Assembly: GCA_022496185.1 (NCBI GenBank)
Contig: WTXG01000056.1
Location: forward strand, 62,001 to 126,000
Direction: 5' to 3'
From: Multifurca ochricompacta
Taxonomy: Eukaryota > Basidiomycota > Agaricomycetes > Russulales > Russulaceae
DNA: 64,000 nucleotides
A model generated the notes under the pieces. The model was not told the DNA's origin. It worked only from the letters and a program-made list of their open reading frames with translations, and searched no databases. Below, one piece after another: positions 1 to 10,549 of the stretch; the stretch's first letter is position 1, and every line of letters begins with the position of its first letter. The translations under genes were made by a program, and so were the position numbers.

Positions 1-527
1 GCTGCTTTTGGGGGGCTGCCCAGTGCGCTCTCTGGTGGGTTCGAATTCTCCCCATCCGCGCCACCTTCTCCATCGGGGCTTGCCTGGAGCACGCCAGTAG
101 AAATCTCACCCACCACCTGTATTCAGTCCTCTTTTCCTTCTTCCCATAGCGCGTTATTCTCTATCCCCGCCCGTGCACGACTCGGACTTGGATTTGGACT
201 TGGCACCATTGAGGGACTCGGACGCGGAGGGGATAGTGGCATGCCCGCGTACCTACACACCACCATGTCTTCCTCCCTCGTCACCTCTCAACCGGAGACC
301 CCCACCCAGCTCTGGGTTCTTCACTGTCACTGCCATTGCCACTTGCACGATCGGCAGAGACGGTGATGACGAGGTCGACACCGCCGTGTAAGAAGCAAAG
401 GAGACGGCCCACGCCACTCGCATTGTCAGTGCCGGCTCAGCGGGCGATGATAATTGGAGGGTTTGAGGACTCGTTTATGCCAGCTTCGCACGCTCCTGCT
501 CTGCATGTGGGGAGGGAGGAAATATAA
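1..527 (+). CDS. 3' end of an unrecognised spliced gene (partial at left edge)
   Basis: I do not recognise this protein. Two likely exons can be read: 150-248, rich in Asp/Leu (a DSDLDLDLAPLRDSD stretch), and 310-527. They are joined across a 61-nt intron (249-309) that begins GTACCT, has a CTCAAC branch-like site and ends CCCAG. The join keeps an open frame through a basic patch (CKKQRRRP) to a TAA at 525-527. A further acceptor, TTCCCATAG, ends at 149. The upstream exon is uncertain; frame 1 is open from base 1 and Ser/Pro-rich, and a GTGGGT donor at 35 would fit. The composition (short, low complexity) suggests a disordered C-terminal tail. The start lies outside the window. Exon calls are inference from splice signals and frame only. 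Confidence 0.4.
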
Positions 528-833
528 AGGGAGAAAAGCAAAATGATCGATCGAGCGCGCCACGAATTTCACGTTTATTTGTTTGTTAAAGTTTCCCCCA
601 AAATCCGCTACTGTATTTTTAATATCTTATTTTTCTTGTATTGGCCACAATTTTGTTGTACTACTACATGTTACCTCACCGTCTCACCGTGGAATGATGA
701 TTGATTGATTGATTTAATTTAATTTAAATTACTTACATACATACAATCATCACGTGAGTTGTTGCCTAACTAATAAGTCAACCACAAGTCCACTTCAAGT
801 TTGGTCACGCCACCTCCCCCCAGCCAGCCAAAG
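528..833. other. Intergenic, AT-rich
   Basis: No gene is seen. The stretch is AT-rich with TTGATT and TTTAA runs around 690-735 and probably holds the terminator of the left gene and the promoter of the SRPBCC gene. No clear TATA box can be assigned. Confidence 0.5.
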
Positions 834-1487
834 ATGGGTCTCATATTCTCATTCACCATCAGATCTTCAATCTCCATTGATGTTCCCAGGCAGAAAGTTT
901 GGGACACATTAATCGACTTTGAGTCCTACACCGAATGGCACGTAATCCCTCCTTATACTATAATCTTTTGTTTCCAAGCTGTTAGACCCAATTTACAGGA
1001 ATCCATATATGTATGTACTCACTCACCACCCTTTCTCATTCTCACCGCGAGGCCAATAACGCAACCGACATTGCACAGACGAAGGCAAGAGGTCATCAAC
1101 GAGCATGACAAGAGTCCCTTGGCCTCTCAAATAGCCGTGCCAGGTCGCCGTATCCGCCAGCGAGTCAACATACCTCCGACCATGGACGATACAGGCAAAC
1201 CATTCACGACGGAAGAAATCCTGACGCATGTCGACGATGAGGCATTCCGGCTGGCGTGGCGCTCTGCAAGGACCGCGCGCTGGCTTCTCACCGCTGAGCG
1301 CTGGCAAGTCTTGCGAAACGGCGGGTCAGTCCCGGGTGGTCAACAAACAACAACTACATATGAGACGTGGGAGTTCTTCGGAGGGTTATTGGCCCCTCTT
1401 ATCTTGTTATTCATGGGCACGAATCTCCAGGTTGCGTTCGATGCTATGGCGCGAGCGCTGAAAGATCGAGCTGAACGTGTAGGCTGA
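834..1487 (+). CDS. SRPBCC (START-like / polyketide-cyclase-like) protein
   Basis: This probably encodes a small SRPBCC-fold protein, a lipid- or hydrophobic-ligand-binding helix-grip domain; the ligand is unknown. It begins MGLIFSFTIRSSISIDVP, with the motif VWDTLIDFESYTEWH typical of the family's first strands and helix. The C-terminal part contains LTAERWQVL and TYETWEFFGGLLAPLI, as in fungal members. ATG 834 is chosen because the sequence upstream in frame is Pro-rich and lacks an ATG. After EWH a GT-AG intron of 57 nt (942-998) is plausible. A second intron starting GTATGT near 1011 and ending in an AG around 1089-1091 would remove residues that do not look like the family. The frame continues to TGA 1485-1487. 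The exact middle is uncertain. Confidence 0.6.
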   Translation: MGLIFSFTIRSSISIDVPRQKVWDTLIDFESYTEWHVIPPYTIIFCFQAVRPNLQESIYVCTHSPPFLILTARPITQPTLHRRRQEVINEHDKSPLASQIAVPGRRIRQRVNIPPTMDDTGKPFTTEEILTHVDDEAFRLAWRSARTARWLLTAERWQVLRNGGSVPGGQQTTTTYETWEFFGGLLAPLILLFMGTNLQVAFDAMARALKDRAERVG

Positions 1488-3035
1488 TAGAGAAATAAAC
1501 AGTGTTGTGTACTGTTTTGTTGTTTGTTAGGCTATGTGAGTTATAGGCGCTCTGAGAGCTACGATGTAACCCCACGCCTATTGTTTGGGTTTTCAATAGT
1601 TTTTTTTCTAAAAAAAAAAAAAAGAGCCCCCTCCTCCCTCCGGGCAAATGGCGTAGGGCTCCCTTCGGAGAATTCGTTAAGGGATTGAGAGTTTTAGTGC
1701 CACATTAGAAAGAAATAAGCAAGGAAGCCAGAAGCTGAGTTACGCAAATCCTGGCTCTGTCTGCAACACGAGCGACGACGCGGATTCCCGAAGGGCAGAG
1801 GGCGGGTGGACGTACTGAGTCACCCGTCACAGACACGTTCTAGTCAAATACTGCCAGGATCGCAAGGAAATCAGTTTTGAATAGACAGATGAAAGCGATC
1901 ATTTTTGTGAAGCCCAAGAAACGCTGCTCGTAATCCCATGGGTATAGCAGCACCAGCGTAGATGGTCCATATGGAGGCTCAGGCAGAAATGAGCCGCTCT
2001 CAGCTTCGCTAGAGTGGGGACTACCCTCATCGCAACTCGCTTATATAAGCTTTAATTTTTTTGTTTTTTTTTTGGTGGCCTTTATTTTCGAGGCACAAGA
2101 CAACGGACAAATGTTCATTGTGGTCTGTGGTCTCTCTCTCTCTTTAATAACGAGTTTGGTGTTCGGGGAAACATTTTAAAATGTGGCCTCCAAGTCGATA
2201 TATTTTTAGTTAACGAACTTGCCCCCACTCCGAGTCTTCATCTCTCTTTGTGAACGCCTCGCTTAACGACTCACTTGTTGTTACGCTTCACTGTGATATC
2301 ATTGTATACCACCTTTTTTATTTTCTTTCTTTTTCTACTCCACATTCGTCTCATCTATTTAAGCTGCTATAGTCAAACTTGTATTCTACAGTTTCGAGCT
2401 CTTGTACATACAAGCTCCTAGACACTCAGGAATTCATCGCTTTGACATCTAATCACCTGAACCTTGTCGATAAGATATTGACACTGACCTTGAATGTAAC
2501 ACTTGTTGTCTGCTATCTGCTCTGTTGCTCTGTGACTGATCTCTGGCACCCTTTTTTGTGTCTTGGATTAGTTTCATTGTGCATTGAATCTTCTAAGCCC
2601 GCTCTCTGAATGTTATTCTGGGTTGCGTCCCTAGTTAATTTCACTTCCTTGTGATTGTGCCCTTGTCAAATCGTCTCTGTGGTCTTTCATTCTCTTGTCT
2701 ACTTGCTTGCCACAGCCCCCTTTGGCTCCCTGCTTATTTTTAAACACTCGCACAGATCTTAGGCTTTATCTATCATGTTTGTGAACTTCGTTCGTTATCA
2801 ATAAATACCAACATGCTCATGCGTGTGTCTAGTACTGGAAAAGAACCTCATTGATTATGGAATGTGGGAGGCGAGGATGCTAGACAACGTTCTCACAATC
2901 GGACGCGTGCTTATTCACGTGACTAAGGTGAACGAGGTCACGTTTCGGTTTCCCACACACTTCCTCGAGCCCATCATTCCAGGTCACCGAGTCGCTCTCG
3001 TCTTTACTGCATCAGCCGCAAAGTGAAGCTTGAAC
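1488..3035. other. Intergenic, no gene recognised
   Basis: About 1.5 kb without a supportable gene. It has an A-run at 1609-1622, a T-rich stretch at 2049-2070 and many TCTCT/CTTGT tracts. A small open stretch at 2805-3026 ends just before the NLR-like start but has no ATG and no recognised similarity. No LTR or terminal repeat was recognised. Confidence 0.4.
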
Positions 3036-6000
3036 ATGGAACCTAAATCATCGTCTTCTCTCAGGAAAAGGGTTTATAAGATGTTTTCTGCATCATCTAG
3101 CAGTCAACAGCTGACTTGTAAGTATCCCCATGGAACCTCCCTACACTTCTCTCGAGCTGATCGCTTCATCCAGCTGACACCCCCAATCCGGTCTCATCGG
3201 GTGCTATCGACGGATACAATTCTATCGCGAACAACGCAATTCAAATTTCTCTCGCAGCCCTCAAAGAAGGCAGCTCTTTGGCGAGCAAGATCCCTTACAT
3301 CGCCCCCATCGCGGGTCTTATACTCCAAGTGCTTACAATGAGAGACGTAAGTAAATTAGTCTCCTAAACAGCGTTGCGTCGCTCATGATTCCATCTATAG
3401 GAGGTAAAACAGTACAAGGCAGAGTGCGAAGTGGTCATGCAAAAGCTCATTAGGGTTGCGGGGCTGCTAGTCCATGTTGGACGGTCATGCGAGACCCATA
3501 AACTGAAGGAGGGAGATCTCCCCGCTGGCTTGCGTGATATCCTCAAGTCTCTTCAAAGGTATGTTCTCTTAATAATTCAGTACCTTCGTCTCCTGATTGA
3601 TAGCAAGCGAGTTGGATGGGATTAAACACGTCCTCGGAGAGTGCGCTAAGACTAAAGGGGCCAGGAGTCTGCTGTTGCGCAAGGACATTCTCGGGAAAAT
3701 CAAGCAGTATGATGCCACGCTGTTGAATGTAGTTGAAGTCTTTCAGGTCCGTCTTGAATCTATCATCTATACTGCTTGTTTAAAGTGATCCCCGTAGGCC
3801 GAACTGTTGTTGGACATTCGCTTTGCACTGATATCCGAGAGGCGCGAGGTACACTGCACAGCCCACGCTGACGAAGTGCCAATCAATTGACTCATATTTA
3901 ACAGGGTACTCACGCTGTCCCAACTGACGTGACAACGTAGGCACTCCCCATTCTCCATCCTGTGAATGACGCCTGATGTTTCCCAGGTCTGTCGTTCGAC
4001 CCTCGCTTGCTCCACCTTCACCACAAATATTTTTTGGACGTGATGCCGAGCTTGCCCACATCATTCACATCATATTTACCAATATCGGTTCTCGCCCAGC
4101 CAGGATCGCCATCTTAGGTCCTGGCGGATACGGGAAAACGACACTTGCCAATGCGGTACTCAGTCATGATCGCGTTCAAGAACACTTCGAAGATGCCAGA
4201 TATTTCATATCTTGTGAATCTGTTACTTCACCCGACGCCCTCTTAATTCAGATCTCGAAGACCCTTGGCCTCGTAATGGGTCCCCCAGAATCCCTCTGGT
4301 CTCAAATCCATGCTGCACTGAATTCAAAGGAGACCATCCTGCTTTTTGATAACTTTGAATCGCCGTGGGACAGTCTAATGAGATAAAGCACTCTATTGAG
4401 GTTCTTCTGTCTCGGATCACATCACTTCGTCATGTCACTGTTCTTGTCACCATGCGAGGTGCCCAACGGCCAGGTCAAACTGAATGGACACAACCATTCC
4501 TGGATCCACTTGGAACCATTGGTTTAACTGCTGCCAAGGAGATCTGGAGGCGTATTGTTGGCAGTTATGATGACTTCTCAGAGAAACTTATTATGGCTGT
4601 GGACTGTGTTCCTCTTGCTGTTGACTTGTTGGCCCATCTGTCTCAGGCAACCCCGCCAATGCTATTATGGGAGGAATGGAATTCAAGACAGACAAAGCTC
4701 ATTGGAGGGGTGAAATGCACAGGCTCTCAAACATGGAATACTCTATACAGCTCTCCATAAATAGTCACAGGATGACCAGCAATCCAGATGCAAAGGATCT
4801 TCTTGGGATTCTCAGCATGCTTCTAGATGGGCTTCATATTAAACAGCTGAACAGATTTAAAGGGATTCTGGTTGACATGGATATGATGTCATGCCTTCAA
4901 TTCTTCGGCAATGCAGTTTGGTCAATCTTATTGGGGATAGATATCAGCCACATCCCATAATCCGTCAATTCTGTAATAATCAGAGCTTTACCTCATCTAC
5001 ACACAAGACATCTCTTGAGGAATTCTACATTTCCTTAGCATGCATTGACATGCAGAAAGCAACCCCAGAGGCTTATGTAGAAATGGTACTAGAAGTGAAC
5101 AATACTAAAGCTATGTTATCAGACTTCTTGAAATCAAACTTTGCCAATCAACCAAGGCTAGTTCATGCCATTGTCATGTTCACTGAACTCTGCATGAATA
5201 TTGGAGACTTCTCCACTGCATTATTAGATCAATGTTTTAAACATCTGTTGGTTATTAAAGCTGATGCAACACTGTTAATTCAATGTCTTAAAGTATGGGG
5301 AAGGCTATATTATGGTGCAAATGACATGGAGGCTGCAAAGGATAAATTCCTGGAAGCAGAAAGACATTGCTTGTCAGGCACAGCCAATGTTGTTCATCTC
5401 CATGGCACTATCCTCAATGATCTTGGCCATGTTTATTTATGTCAGTTTTTGCTGAATGAGGCCTCTATCTCATATCAGAAGGCATTGAAACTTAATCAAG
5501 CCAGTCAGAACATTATTGGCCAAGGTATCAGCCATTTTGGGCTTGGAAGGACATATGCTGGACTGGGCATGTTTATTGAGGCAGAGGTGTCATACCAACA
5601 AGCTTTAGAGTTCCACAAAGCTGCAGGTGACAATATTGAGCAGGGAAATGATTACCAGGGACTTGGACAACTATACCAACGGCAGAACAAGTTAGCTGAG
5701 GCAGAAGCCTCATATAAAAAAGCATTAAAATTTCAAAAGTTGGCCAATCATGGCATAAATCAAGGAAGTGCCCACCTTGGCCTTGGACACATATATAAAC
5801 AATTGAACAGGCTTGATGATGCAGTGGCCTCATATCACAAGGCATTAGAACTTCATATGGCTGCCAATAACCTTTATAATCAAGGAATTGATCATCAAGG
5901 ACTTGGAGATATATATCTTCTCATGAACAAAGAAAATGAGGCAGAAATATCATTTCAAAAGGCATTGGAATTGAAGAAGGCTGCCAATGATGTTGTTGGT

Positions 6001-6186
6001 CAAGGAATTGCCTTGACTGGGCTAGGAAAGGTGTATATGAGGAGATCACAATTGAAAAGAGCTCAAGGCATGTTTGAAGAGGCACTGAACCTTTATACAA
6101 AAGTACAAGCTGCAGCCTGGGAAAAAGAAGCTAAATGGTATTTAGATGATGTCCTAGCAAAATTAGGGAGGGCTGCTTCAAAGTGA
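3036..6186 (+). pseudogene. NLR-like NB-ARC/TPR protein gene with three one-base deletions
   Basis: This encodes a fungal NLR-type signal-transducing ATPase, a family linked to non-self recognition and programmed cell death. The seven N-terminal exons are clear: 3036-3117, 3174-3346, 3401-3558, 3608-3746, 3798-3848, 3905-3936 and 3987 onward, with introns of 49-56 nt in consistent phase. The N-terminal helical domain (KEGSSLASKIPYIAPIAGLI) is followed by NB-ARC with P-loop GPGGYGKTTLA and Walker B-like ILLFDNFE. A C-terminal TPR array follows. The conserved reading then moves from frame 1 to 3 near 4370, to 2 near 4700 and back to 1 near 4900, each consistent with loss of one base. Family-like sequence continues on both sides of each shift, so these are recent mutations or sequencing errors, not introns. 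Stop TGA is at 6184-6186. Confidence 0.8.
5407..6126 (+). repeat. Six TPR-coding units of exactly 120 bp
   Basis: Within the last exon of the NLR-like gene, units begin at 5407, 5527, 5647, 5767, 5887 and 6007, each 40 codons. Each unit carries the pattern GLGxxY, then EAExSYQKALEL, then a Q-G near the end. This is the TPR_12 / kinesin-light-chain style of repeat found at the C-terminus of many Agaricomycete NLR-like proteins, where it is thought to sense ligands or partners. The uniform length points to expansion by unit duplication. Confidence 0.85.
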
Positions 6187-6653
6187 GAGTATCTTGTGTG
6201 TGTGAATGAGGCCATCAAGCTGGAGCACAATGGTAAGTAGTAAAGCAATCCTGTCTAGAAATGTAGGCTGATATATAGATAAGAGTTGGTTGAATGTTTG
6301 GATCTGTTGACATTATGAAATCATTCTTACTTGGTATGATTCTTGTTACAATATCTGTTTGTCCTTGTGTGGCCCCTTTCTCCTCTTGCCCCTTTTTCCC
6401 AACTTTCACATACAGTGAGCAACAAAACCATTGCAATGTTTTGTACATCTGCATTGTTTGCCTTATAACAATTGGAGTAAAATAGCTAAAATCATGACAA
6501 AATATGGGTTAGAAAGCCCTTCATATACCCTTTCAGACAGTATACAGTTTATTACATAATATCCACTGTTGGCCAAGATATAACAGAATCAAGTGAGAGA
6601 TAGCATTGCAACAGTTTTGTTGTTGACAGTATCTCAACAGTATCTACCCAATT
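6187..6653. other. Intergenic between NLR-like gene and first LTR
   Basis: No gene, tRNA or terminal repeat recognised. It probably contains the 3' UTR of the NLR-like gene; AT-rich with no strong ORF. Confidence 0.4.
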
Positions 6654-7221
6654 TGTTATGTCCAGTGTGGGACATTCTGCACAACTTGTGTGACAGCTTC
6701 TTTGGAGGTTTCAGATAAGAGGTCAATACAACCTCTTGGAGTTATAAGGATGAGTCAAAGTCAAAGGGGCTGTTCCCTAAGATGATGTTAAGTGGAAGAT
6801 GCTGAAAGCACCTGAGACAACCAAGTCAAAGTTCAAAGGGGACTGTCCAGAAGACAAACACTGATGTATTCAATAAGTCAAGTCTGGCAGACTTATATAC
6901 ATAAGAGAGAGGTGATTATCTAAGTGAGAAGCATGGAGGAGAGTGGGGCCCAGATATCCAAAAGCAGAGGGTGTAGAGCCTGGCTTCTGATAGGGAACTA
7001 AGTAAGTGTCCATTGTAAGATAAGAGATAAAGGATAAGAGACAAGGGTTAACATAAGCAAATAAACAGTAAACAGTCACAAAGCAAATCATGGGGACAAG
7101 TCACATGGGGGAGCATAGGAGGGAGACATAATCAGGAAGGAAAGTCCAGATGGCACAGAAGGGTCTGCATCATGTAGATTAAAGAAAAGAGGATGGCTGG
7201 GTAAAGGCAAGGGTCATAACA
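6654..7221 (-). repeat. Reversed Ty3/gypsy 3' LTR (gypsy-1 family), degraded
   Basis: On the minus strand this matches the gypsy-1 LTR along most of its length. It begins as TGTTATGACC, contains the same tRNA-free promoter-like region and ends near GGACATAACA (plus strand TGTTATGTCC at 6654). The next 32 bases (7222-7253) match the internal 3' end of gypsy-1, including the purine tract just before the 3' LTR. So this is the 3' end of another gypsy copy lying in reverse, truncated where the palindromic Tc1 element T0 begins. Confidence 0.75.
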
Positions 7222-7255
7222 TCACCCCCTCTTCTGGTTCTAGCAGACCCAGCTA

Positions 7256-8517
7256 CAGTGGGTCAAAAAACTGTCCTGATGTTTGCACCATTTCTAGTAT
7301 TCACTCTATAGCACCTCAGCATTTAGGAATCTGGTTATGGTGTGGCTGTATGTCTGAAAGCCCTGCTTCCTGGCTACCATGCCCAATTTGGATCAAATAA
7401 ATTGGCCATGATATAAGCATTTTATGATCAAATCAAATCAATCAATCATCAGGACAGTTTTTTGACCCACATTTTAAATCCACTATCTGCCCAATTACTA
7501 CTTTATTTCACCCCTTTTTGCCTTGGTAACTCCTTGAATCCTTTTAGTCATCCTTTCTATAACCTTTTGCCATCATTCTGGTGCATTTTTATTCCACTCC
7601 TCCACCACCCTCTCCCACAACTCAGGTACCCCCTTGACTGGTTAAGAACCTTCTTCAGATCCACATAGAGGTGTCCAATGGAGCTAATATTTCAAGGGAT
7701 TGGGCTATCCATACCAGGCTTCAATATTCCTGTCTTAAAACTGCTGGCTTGCCTTCTTGGAATTGTGTTTTGGGTCATTGTCCTGCTGAAACATGGTTTC
7801 ACCCTCCACCATTTCCAACTTTTCAAACCTTTCCACCACTCTGCCATCCAAAATATCACAGTACTGGCATGGATTCATGATCCCCTAAACCCCTGTAAGC
7901 ATTCCTAGTCCATTCCACCCCATACAAGACCAATACCATAAGTTCTTCCTCCTCCATGCTTGACTGTCAGGGTGGTGGTTCTGTCAGAGGGTGGTTCTCC
8001 CTTATTTTTCCAAGTGTAGCTCCTTCTGTCTGAACCAATTCTGTTCATTATAGTCTCACCTGACCACAAGATCCTTTTCCAGTCATCCACTGTCCAATTT
8101 TCATGGTAACCACTCTCTGACAGAACCACCACCCTGACAGTCAAGCATGGAGGAGGAAGAACTTATGGTATTGGTCTTGTATGGGGTGGAATGGACTAGG
8201 AATGCTTACAGGGGTTTAGGGGATCATGAATCCATGCCAGTACTGTGATATTTTGGATGGCAGAGTGGTGGAAAGGTTTGAAAAGTTGGAAATGGTGGAG
8301 GGTGAAACCATGTTTCAGCAGGACAATGACCCAAAACACAATTCCAAGAAGGCAAGCCAGCAGTTTTAAGACAGGAACATTGAAGCCTGGTATGGATAGC
8401 CCAATCCCTTGAAATATTAGCCCCATTGGACACCTCTATGTGGATCTGAAGAAGGTTCTTAACCAGTCAAGGGGGTACCTGAGTTGTAGGAGAGGGTGGT
8501 GGAGGAGTGGAATAAAA
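7256..8517. mobile_element. T0, palindromic Tc1/mariner derivative, left portion
   Basis: T0 starts after TA 7254-7255 with CAGTGGGTCAAAAAACTG. The left arm (7256 to about 7991) is repeated in reverse complement as the right arm (about 8113-8517 plus 43393-43723), with a loop of roughly 120 bp. Each arm carries the C-terminal part of a Tc1 DDE transposase pointing toward the outer end. The whole is about 1.6 kb and is split at 8517 by copia-2. Both outer ends are the same terminal repeat, so the unit is a fold-back structure. It has no intact transposase and must depend on one in trans. Confidence 0.85.
7477..8144 (-). pseudogene. Tc1/mariner transposase remnant (DDE part), left arm of T0
   Basis: Reading from about 8110 downward on the minus strand gives NWTVDDWKRILWS, INRIGSDRRSYTWKNKGEP and VKHGGG, then (with shifts) MFQQDNDPKHNSKKAS and VVEEWNK. 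These are hallmarks of the Tc1 transposase catalytic domain: the FSDE-type strand (here WSGE), the DNDPKH strand carrying the second catalytic Asp, and the C-terminal region. Stops and shifts interrupt it, and the WSDE aspartate is changed to glycine. The right arm repeats the section from VKHGGG onward. The N-terminal DNA-binding half is absent. Confidence 0.8.
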
Positions 8518-8766
8518 TGTTGAACACAGAAGATGTTTGGTGGTGCTTCAGGCATCAGGTGATTAGATTAGCTACTTTGTAGATTAGATTAGATACTGGA
8601 GTATCGGACTTTTTACATTATCATTATTACTTTCTTTCTCACATTCCGCAGTAGCTGACTGATACACCATGTAACATGTGATTTCTGTAATGGCCAATGG
8701 CCTTTCTCCCTCATGTTTATTGTTTGGACTTTATCCGGCACCTGAGGACTTATTCCCAGTGTGCAC
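8518..8766 (+). repeat. Copia-2 5' LTR, first half
   Basis: Starts TGTTGAACACAGAAG immediately after TAAAA (8513-8517). The same TAAAA follows the 3' LTR at 43388-43392, which identifies these as the two ends of one copia insertion. The sequence matches the first 249 bp of the 3' LTR (42886-43387) almost exactly, including variants not shared by the neighbouring LTR at 8869. It breaks off at CCCAGTGTGCAC, where hAT-like sequence starts. Confidence 0.85.
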
Positions 8767-8868
8767 TAGTGATTGGCAGGGGTAACCCTGGGGTATCCTC
8801 ATTGGTACCCGTACCCGTACCCGTACCCGTCACTACGGGTACGGGTAACCTGCGGGTTACCCGCGGGT
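8767..8868. mobile_element. hAT-like fragment with GGGTACCC repeats
   Basis: About 100 bp begins TAGTGATTGGCAGGGG and is packed with direct and inverted GGGTACC/CCGTACC motifs (8805-8868). Such subterminal repeats and a TAG(G)-type end are typical of hAT elements, and the larger hAT-like element at 20036 has related motifs. Preceding GTGTGCAC would be its 8-bp target site, but the matching right end is missing. Only the left end survives. Confidence 0.45.
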
Positions 8869-9369
8869 TGTTGAACACAGGAGATGTTTGGTGATGCTTC
8901 AGGCATCAGGTGATTAGATTAGCTACTTTGTAGATTAGATTAGATACCGGAGTTTCGGACTATTGACATTATCATTATTACTTTCTTTCTCACATTCCGC
9001 AGTAGCTGACTGATACACCATGTAACATGTGATTTCTGTACTGGCCAATGGCCTTTCTCCCTCATGTTTGTTGTTTGGACTTTGTCCGGCACTTGTGGAC
9101 TTATTCCCAGTGTGCACAGACCATCCCTTGAAGTATATAAGGGTGTCTGTTTCGTCCTCTACACTTCAGAGTTTTCTTCATCTCTGAAGTGTAAGTCCCT
9201 TTTACATTACTCCCTACTTATACCTTTGACTAACCGCTCTCTGTAGCTAACTTGTCTTATAGGTCAGTAGTATAGTAATAGAGTTTTCTTCATCTCTGAA
9301 GTCTAACTTGTCTTATAGCCTAACCCGCTTATCTTTCAGTCAGTATGCTGCGCACATGCCTGTTCCACA
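8869..9369 (+). repeat. Second copia LTR adjoining the copia-2 gag
   Basis: A full-length 501-bp LTR (TGTTGAACACAGGAG to CTGTTCCACA) with TATATAAGG near 9136 and the stem-loop around CTTCAGAG/CTCTGAAG. It differs clearly from the outer copia-2 LTR in its second half and so derives from another copia. It is followed directly by leader sequence matching copia-1 from 21295 onward; about 650 bp of leader present in copia-1 is missing. Confidence 0.85.
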
Positions 9370-9655
9370 GAAGGGCTCTATACCCTTTGTCTCTAGTGGA
9401 ACTTGCGGTTGGCTCCTCCATGACATGATTCCCCATCTATTTACACAATGTCCCCCTGATGTGGGCTTAGGACTTGTTGTAGATGGTGCTAGACAGTCTA
9501 CTATACTACTTAGAAGTCACACATCAGAGGCAGGACTTTTTTAAGTTCTGAAGCATAGCGCCACAGAATGGACGGGCCCTCTTAAATGAGACCTGGACAA
9601 CTGGTTCTAATTGCTCCTTGGAACCAGGATCAACCTTTTTAAAAAATCATCTCAA

Positions 9656-10547
9656 ATGTCTTCCATCATCTTCCCCCCCACCTTCAAGTTCAACAAACTT
9701 GATGGCTCAAATTGGCAGCAATGGTCGGTGTCCTTCACCACCTTGCTGAGGATAAATGGGATGAAGAGGCACATCACACATGATGCCCCTGAGTTCCTAA
9801 ATCCGCCCAAGCCAGAGGATGGTGAAAAGGATGATGAGTATGCCAAATGCTTTGCAAATTGGTCAGAGCCTATGTACCTAGAATGGAACAGAGTGGAGGA
9901 AGTCCTCATGGGAGTTCTGGTGATGGTCACATCACTGGAAACATACTCCCAAATTGCCTCTGACAGAACTTATCCTATGCCAAGTATGAGCGTTTGGAAT
10001 CACTCTATGGCTCAGTGGGTAGCATGGCCACCTACAACTTGTGGTGTTCTGTATCCTCCTTCCGCTTGGAAGAAGGAAAGCAATTCAGACCCCAGTTGCA
10101 GCATGTGTTGGATGTGAGGAGTACCCTCAAGGAAAATGGGATGGAGATCTCTGATCTCCAGTTGAGCTTTATTTTGCTCCAATCCCTACCTCCATCCTAC
10201 AGTGCCATTGCTGGCTCTATCCTGGCGTCAGGTCCTCCTGACTGCCTTTCCCCTCAGGATCTTGTGCAAAGATTCCTAAATGAGGAAAGTTGACTAGCCG
10301 GCCCTGCAGGAAGTGGTGTTGGGGCTGCCCTTAACAAGGCAGCCCATGTCAACAAAAACAAAAATAAGAAACCAAATTTCACGCCACAACCTGCAGGTGC
10401 ATCATCGTCCAATGATGTCACCTGCTTCTATTGCCAGAAGCCGGGCCACAAGGCTAATGAATGTCGGCAAAGGAAACAGGACAGAGCCAATGCTGATGCA
10501 GGCAAAAAAGGCAACAAGAGGAAGGGGCAAGGCCCCAGTGTACATAA
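9656..10547 (+). pseudogene. Copia-2 gag, broken
   Basis: Encodes the capsid/nucleocapsid part of a Ty1/copia polyprotein: a UBN2-type gag domain beginning MSSIIFPPTFKFNKLDGSNW and a CCHC knuckle (CFYCQKPGHKANEC). Against copia-1, seven bases are lost near 9977, shifting the frame. A CGA-to-TGA change makes a stop at 10291-10293. The reading is cut at 10547 by insertion of T1 at a TA dinucleotide and resumes at 36989. Confidence 0.85.
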
Positions 10548-10549
10548 TA

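Noticed and set aside
2805..3026. Upstream coding exon of the NLR-like gene
   Set aside because: No ATG in the open stretch, no donor joining it in frame to ATG 3036, and the N-terminal sequence from 3036 already fits the family.
4365..4905. Programmed frameshifting or tiny introns as explanation of the NLR frame changes
   Set aside because: No slippery heptamers stand out, and family-like sequence continues directly across each site without the gap an intron would create.
8813..8868. Telomere-like repeat from CCCGTA/GGGTAC units
   Set aside because: The units are arranged as direct and inverted subterminal motifs beside a hAT-type tip and do not match fungal TTAGGG repeats.
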